This document shows, piece by piece, positions 35,299 through 39,026 of a DNA stretch of 39,026 bases (within the stretch, counting starts at the first letter, position 1; the number at the start of each line of letters is the position of its first letter). The DNA lies in NCBI GenBank assembly GCA_025463425.1, contig JAOBWQ010000020.1, positions 1 to 39,026 of the forward strand, written 5' to 3'. The notes beneath the pieces were generated by a model. The model was not told where the DNA came from. It did not search any database and saw only the letters and a list, made by a program, of their open reading frames with translations. A program made the position numbers and the translations under genes. The stretch comes from Ilumatobacteraceae bacterium (lineage in GTDB: Bacteria; Actinomycetota; Acidimicrobiia; Acidimicrobiales; Ilumatobacteraceae).

Positions 35299-36246
35299 TC
35301 GGGCCCACAGCGTCGCGGCGACGAGCTCGGCCACGGTCGTCTCGGTCAGCAGTGCGACGACCGGGTCGTCGTCACCGGGATAGCGCACCGACCGTGCCGC
35401 TCCGGCGAGCTCGCCGCCGACCGCGACGAACGTCGACCCGCGCCGAGTCAGCCAATCGACGGCCTGGTCGTCCCACCGTGAGCCGGTGAACACGAGGGCG
35501 CGGTAGTCGAGCGTCTTGGTCAGGTACACGTCGACGTGGCTCCAGTCGCCCGTCTCGCAGCCGACGGCGGCGCGTCGCGGTCCCTCGCGGAGCATCAGCG
35601 CTGATTGCATCGCCGACGATTGCCGCTCCAGCGGTGCGAGCGTCCAGGTGCCGTCCGGCCCGGCCAGGAGATCGGTGGTCGGTTGCAACCAGTCGTCGCG
35701 TCCGTCGAGCAGCGCCTGAGTGGCCGCCGCGGCGCGACGAACGGTGCCCGCGAGCTCGGACTCGTCGCCGAGCATCTCTCGCTCGAGCGCCAGCAGTGCG
35801 ACGAGGGTGTGCACGTAGCTCCGGCATGCGACGCCGCCGAGCTCCGGTTCGGCGAGCATCTCGATCACGGCCGTCGCGTTCGACGTGATCGCCGATGCAG
35901 CGACGTTGGTGAGCGCGACGCGCCGACCGGCCGCCGATGCCGCGAACAACCGGTTGGTCTCGATCGACGTTCCACCGGCGGAGATGCCGACGACGAGGTC
36001 GTGCTCGGCACTGGGGAACGCGATCTCGGCCGATCCGCTCTCGGCGACCGCGATCACCCCTCCGGCGCGGAGCCGCCGCGCAACCACCTGCGCGGCGTAG
36101 AGCGACGAGCCCATGCCGATCATCGTGACGGTTGCCGGGCTCGGGTCGACCGGCCACGCGAACGCCCCAGCGGCGATCGAATCCGCAAGGCGATGGAGGA
36201 CCTCCGGCTTGCGCTCGAGATCTGCCAGGAACAGCTGTGCGCTCAC
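35284..36246 (-). CDS. SIS (sugar isomerase) domain protein
   Basis: VTMIGMGSSLYAAQVVARRL, VVGISAGGTSIETNRLFAASAAG; GTG start overlaps the upstream stop. Confidence 0.85.
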   Translation of the reverse strand: MSAQLFLADLERKPEVLHRLADSIAAGAFAWPVDPSPATVTMIGMGSSLYAAQVVARRLRAGGVIAVAESGSAEIAFPSAEHDLVVGISAGGTSIETNRLFAASAAGRRVALTNVAASAITSNATAVIEMLAEPELGGVACRSYVHTLVALLALEREMLGDESELAGTVRRAAAATQALLDGRDDWLQPTTDLLAGPDGTWTLAPLERQSSAMQSALMLREGPRRAAVGCETGDWSHVDVYLTKTLDYRALVFTGSRWDDQAVDWLTRRGSTFVAVGGELAGAARSVRYPGDDDPVVALLTETTVAELVAATLWARSADR

Positions 36247-37292
36247 GAGTCGACCTGGGGGAACAGCGACTGCAACGCGGCGTCCGGGACGTAGAGCCAA
36301 CGCGGGAGCGACCGTGCGGCGTAGACCAGCTCGTGCAGCTCTTGGATCACCCGGAGGGCCGTGAGCAGAACGCGGTCGTCGGCGCACTCGGCGCGCACCG
36401 TCCGGTACCCGCGTTCGACGCGCTCGACGGCGTCGGCGATGAACCGATCGATGGCGGCCCCGTGCTCGGGGCGTCGTCTGGCGACGATCCGGCCGACGTG
36501 GTCGACCGACTGGATCAGTGCAGCGAGGTCGACCATCGCCGTGCGTCGACGATGGCGTTCGGCGTGGGGAACGATCGGGTTGCCGTCGAAGTCGTTGACG
36601 ACCAGCGCGGTGTCGGACTGCAGCATCTGACCGACGTGGAGATCGCCGTGGACGTGTTGCACCGGTACGTCACCGACCGACCCGGGTGCATCGATCGCAG
36701 CGCGGATCTGTGCGCCGCGGCTGGCAAGCCGTTGGCCCTCGGCTCCTGCCGTGCACGACAGCGCTTCGTCCAGCAGGGCGATGCCGCGGTCGTGTTCATC
36801 CGAGACCGACCTCGTGCCGGTCGGCTCGGCGATCACGTCGGTCGGGGTGGCGAACGCTTCGTGCATCCGGGCGGCGAGCGCGCCCACGGCCTCCGCAGAG
36901 GCGAGCGGCCGCTCGATGGACCCGCCGTCGAGGCCTGCCGTGAGCTCCTCCACGAACCAGTCCCAGCCGTCGAGCGCACCCGGCACGAACGCGGTCACCA
37001 TCGCGTGCACCGACGCCGAGGCCTCGTCGACGAACGGGCCGTAGAAGGTCGGCATCTCGGTGAAGCCGGCTGCCGCGAGGTGACGCAACATCGTCACCGT
37101 GTCCGATGGCTGGGTCACCGGTGGCCGGAGCCACTTGACGACGACGACCTCGCCGACGACCACGCTGACGTTGGTCTGGTCGACGGTGATCGGTCGCTCC
37201 GTGGCGTCAGCGGGGACGACGTCCGGTGCGACGCGACGCGCAGCGTCGACCGATCGTCCCGCGACCGGTGCTGCGCAGGGCGCTGCGCTCAT
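36243..37292 (-). CDS. Maltokinase-like/glucosamine kinase-like phosphotransferase
   Basis: VHGDLHVGQMLQSD and VNDFDGNPIV catalytic motifs; C-terminus ALRVIQELHELVYAARSLPRWLYVPDAAL; ATGA overlap with the upstream gene. Confidence 0.75.
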   Translation of the reverse strand: MSAAPCAAPVAGRSVDAARRVAPDVVPADATERPITVDQTNVSVVVGEVVVVKWLRPPVTQPSDTVTMLRHLAAAGFTEMPTFYGPFVDEASASVHAMVTAFVPGALDGWDWFVEELTAGLDGGSIERPLASAEAVGALAARMHEAFATPTDVIAEPTGTRSVSDEHDRGIALLDEALSCTAGAEGQRLASRGAQIRAAIDAPGSVGDVPVQHVHGDLHVGQMLQSDTALVVNDFDGNPIVPHAERHRRRTAMVDLAALIQSVDHVGRIVARRRPEHGAAIDRFIADAVERVERGYRTVRAECADDRVLLTALRVIQELHELVYAARSLPRWLYVPDAALQSLFPQVDS

Positions 37293-38698
37293 GCCGGGCG
37301 GAAGCCCTCGCGGGCGGTTGGTTCGGCGTGCTTGATCATCACGTGCTGGGCGACGCTGAAGTCGTCGATCGAGTCGTGGCCCATGTCCTTGCCGAACCCG
37401 GACGCACCACGGCCGCCATGGGGCATCTCGCTGGCGATCGGCAGGTGGTCGTTGATCCACGTCACGCCGACCTTCAACCGGTGCGCGACGCGTAGGGCGC
37501 GGTCGACCTGCGGCGTCCACACCGACGACGCCAGCCCGTACTGCGTGTCGTTGGCGAGCGCGACGGCTTCGTCCTCGGTGTCGAACGGCAGCACGGCCAG
37601 CACCGGCCCGAACACCTCGTCGCGAACGATCTCGCTCGACTGCTCCACACCGGTGATCAGGGTCGGCGGGTAGAACCAGCCCGGTCGGTCGGGTACCGCC
37701 CCGCCGCATGCCACCGTCGCTCCGGCCGCTCGTGCTCGCTCGACGAAGCCGTGCACCCGGTTGCGGTGCGCTGACGTGATCAGCGGGCCGATGTCGGCCC
37801 CGTCGTAGGGCCCACCGAGCGTGACGCCGCGCATCGTCTCGGCCAGCGCAGCCACCACGGTGTCGTGCGCCGATCGCTCCACGTAGACGCGAGTGGCTGC
37901 CGTGCAGTCCTGACCGCTGCTGTAGCTGGCGGCCAGCGCGGCTGCCTGTCCGACCGCCACCGGATCGGCGTCGGCGAACACGATCAACGGGGCCTTGCCG
38001 CCGAGCTCGAGGTGCAGGCGTGCGGGTTTGCCGGCGGCCAACGTCATGATCCGCCGGCCGGTGCCGCTCGATCCGGTCAGTGTGATCATGTCGGTCAGCG
38101 GGTGGGCGACGAGTGCCTCGCCGACAGCGGCGTCGCCGGTGACCACGGTCAGCACGCCCGGCGGGAAGCCGACCTGCAGGGCGAGCTCGGCGATGCGGAT
38201 CGAGCTGCGCGGCGTGGCCGGAGCCGGCTTGAGCACCACCGTGCAGCCCGCCGCCAGCGCGGCGCCGAGCTTCCAAATCGCCATGATCAGCGGGAAGTTC
38301 CACGGCGTGATGGCCACCACGACTCCGGCCGGACGGCGGATCAGCATCGACGTGTACCCGGTGCTGAAGATGCCGGCAGCGGTGCCGTCGACGCTGCGCG
38401 CCGCACCGGCGAAGAATCGCAGGTTGTCGAGCGCGAACGGCAGCTCGCCGTCGCGCATCACGGTCCACGGCTTGCCCGTCTCCTCGACCTCGAGCGCACA
38501 GATCGAATCGGCTTCGACCTCGATCGCGTCGGCCAGCCGGTGCAACAGCGAGGCCCGCTCGCCCGGCAGCGTCGTTCCCCACGCGGTGCCGGCGGCCGCT
38601 GCGGCCCGAACGATGCCGTCGATGTCCGCCAGGGGCGTGTCGGGGATCGTGGTGATCACCGCTTCCGTGGCCGGGTTGATCAGCGCACGCTCGTTCAT
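37289..38698 (-). CDS. Aldehyde dehydrogenase (aminobutyraldehyde dehydrogenase-like)
   Basis: TPWNFPLIMAIWKLGAALAAGCTVVLKPA, LELGGKAPLIVFADAD, SSGQDCTAATRVYVE (catalytic Cys), ASGFGKDMGHDSIDDFSVAQHVMIKH. Confidence 0.93.
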   Translation of the reverse strand: MNERALINPATEAVITTIPDTPLADIDGIVRAAAAAGTAWGTTLPGERASLLHRLADAIEVEADSICALEVEETGKPWTVMRDGELPFALDNLRFFAGAARSVDGTAAGIFSTGYTSMLIRRPAGVVVAITPWNFPLIMAIWKLGAALAAGCTVVLKPAPATPRSSIRIAELALQVGFPPGVLTVVTGDAAVGEALVAHPLTDMITLTGSSGTGRRIMTLAAGKPARLHLELGGKAPLIVFADADPVAVGQAAALAASYSSGQDCTAATRVYVERSAHDTVVAALAETMRGVTLGGPYDGADIGPLITSAHRNRVHGFVERARAAGATVACGGAVPDRPGWFYPPTLITGVEQSSEIVRDEVFGPVLAVLPFDTEDEAVALANDTQYGLASSVWTPQVDRALRVAHRLKVGVTWINDHLPIASEMPHGGRGASGFGKDMGHDSIDDFSVAQHVMIKHAEPTAREGFRPA

Positions 38699-38705
38699 CG
38701 ACCGG

Positions 38706-38715
38706 ACTCTAGGCT
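38706..38715. promoter_or_regulatory. Overlapping bidirectional -10 elements (ACTCTAGGCT)
   Basis: +: TAGGCT 38710-38715, 6 nt before GTG 38722; -: TAGAGT 38711-38706, 7 nt before ATG 38698. Confidence 0.5.
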
Positions 38716-38721
38716 TCGGCC

Positions 38722-39026
38722 GTGGCCCAGAAGACGTTCCTGTTCATGCCCGAGAGCGCCTATGGGCCGACCAACAACTGCATCGGGATCGGCAACGTGC
38801 TGCTGCAGCGCGGCCACCGAGTGGTGTTCGCCGCCGAGGCATCGTGGTCGGGGCGGCTGGAGGCGATGGGCTTCGTCGAGGACCTCGTCGACCTCGCTCC
38901 ACCGCCCGAGCCATCGGCAGCCGGCGCTCCGGGAGACGCGCTGGGAGAACACGGCACCGAGCAATCGGCGGGACAGTTCTGGACCGACTTCATCCGCGAC
39001 ACAGCGCCGGAGTTCCGCAAGCCGAC
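38722..39026 (+). CDS. N-terminus of UDP-glycosyltransferase (MGT-like), truncated by window end
   Basis: GTG start; reads MAQKTFLFMPESAYGPTNNCIGIGNVLLQRGHRVVFAAEASWSGRLEAMGFVEDLVDLAPPPEPS...; open at window end. Confidence 0.7.
   Translation, partial: MAQKTFLFMPESAYGPTNNCIGIGNVLLQRGHRVVFAAEASWSGRLEAMGFVEDLVDLAPPPEPSAAGAPGDALGEHGTEQSAGQFWTDFIRDTAPEFRKP

Overview
The window is about 39 kb of high-GC chromosomal DNA. Gene content and style suggest an actinobacterium, possibly Acidimicrobiia/Ilumatobacter-like; this is an inference and was not tested. It is densely packed with about 33 supportable genes. I found no rRNA, tRNA, CRISPR array, transposase or prophage. Recognisable units, in order: a copper module copZ-copA-csoR with two upstream CsoR-type operators; uppP; a short DeoR/WYL-like regulator divergent from a small conserved protein; a two-gene unit of an MgtE-N/CBS protein plus an Nramp-related transporter with Mg-type motif changes; XRE-cupin + BenE-like permease + VOC-DinB fusion; a TetR/MFS divergent pair with face-to-face promoters; LysR / CTP-synthase-C-terminal-related protein / IcmF / SDR; a secreted cupredoxin + two ferritin-like proteins closed by a strong hairpin; ABC-F; an M23-like lipoprotein; MerR / phosphotransferase; a YeiE-like LysR with YeiH; a two-component system; a CGNR zinc-finger protein; an orphan integrase-arm-like protein; an aminotransferase; a sigma-like/TM fusion protein; a SIS + glucosamine-kinase-like + aldehyde dehydrogenase operon; and the start of an MGT-type glycosyltransferase. 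The most notable non-ORF signal is regulatory. Many start codons sit 6-7 nt after a TANNNT-like hexamer, suggesting leaderless transcription, and several of these promoters carry precise palindromes. All calls come from reading motifs and translations; no database search was run.
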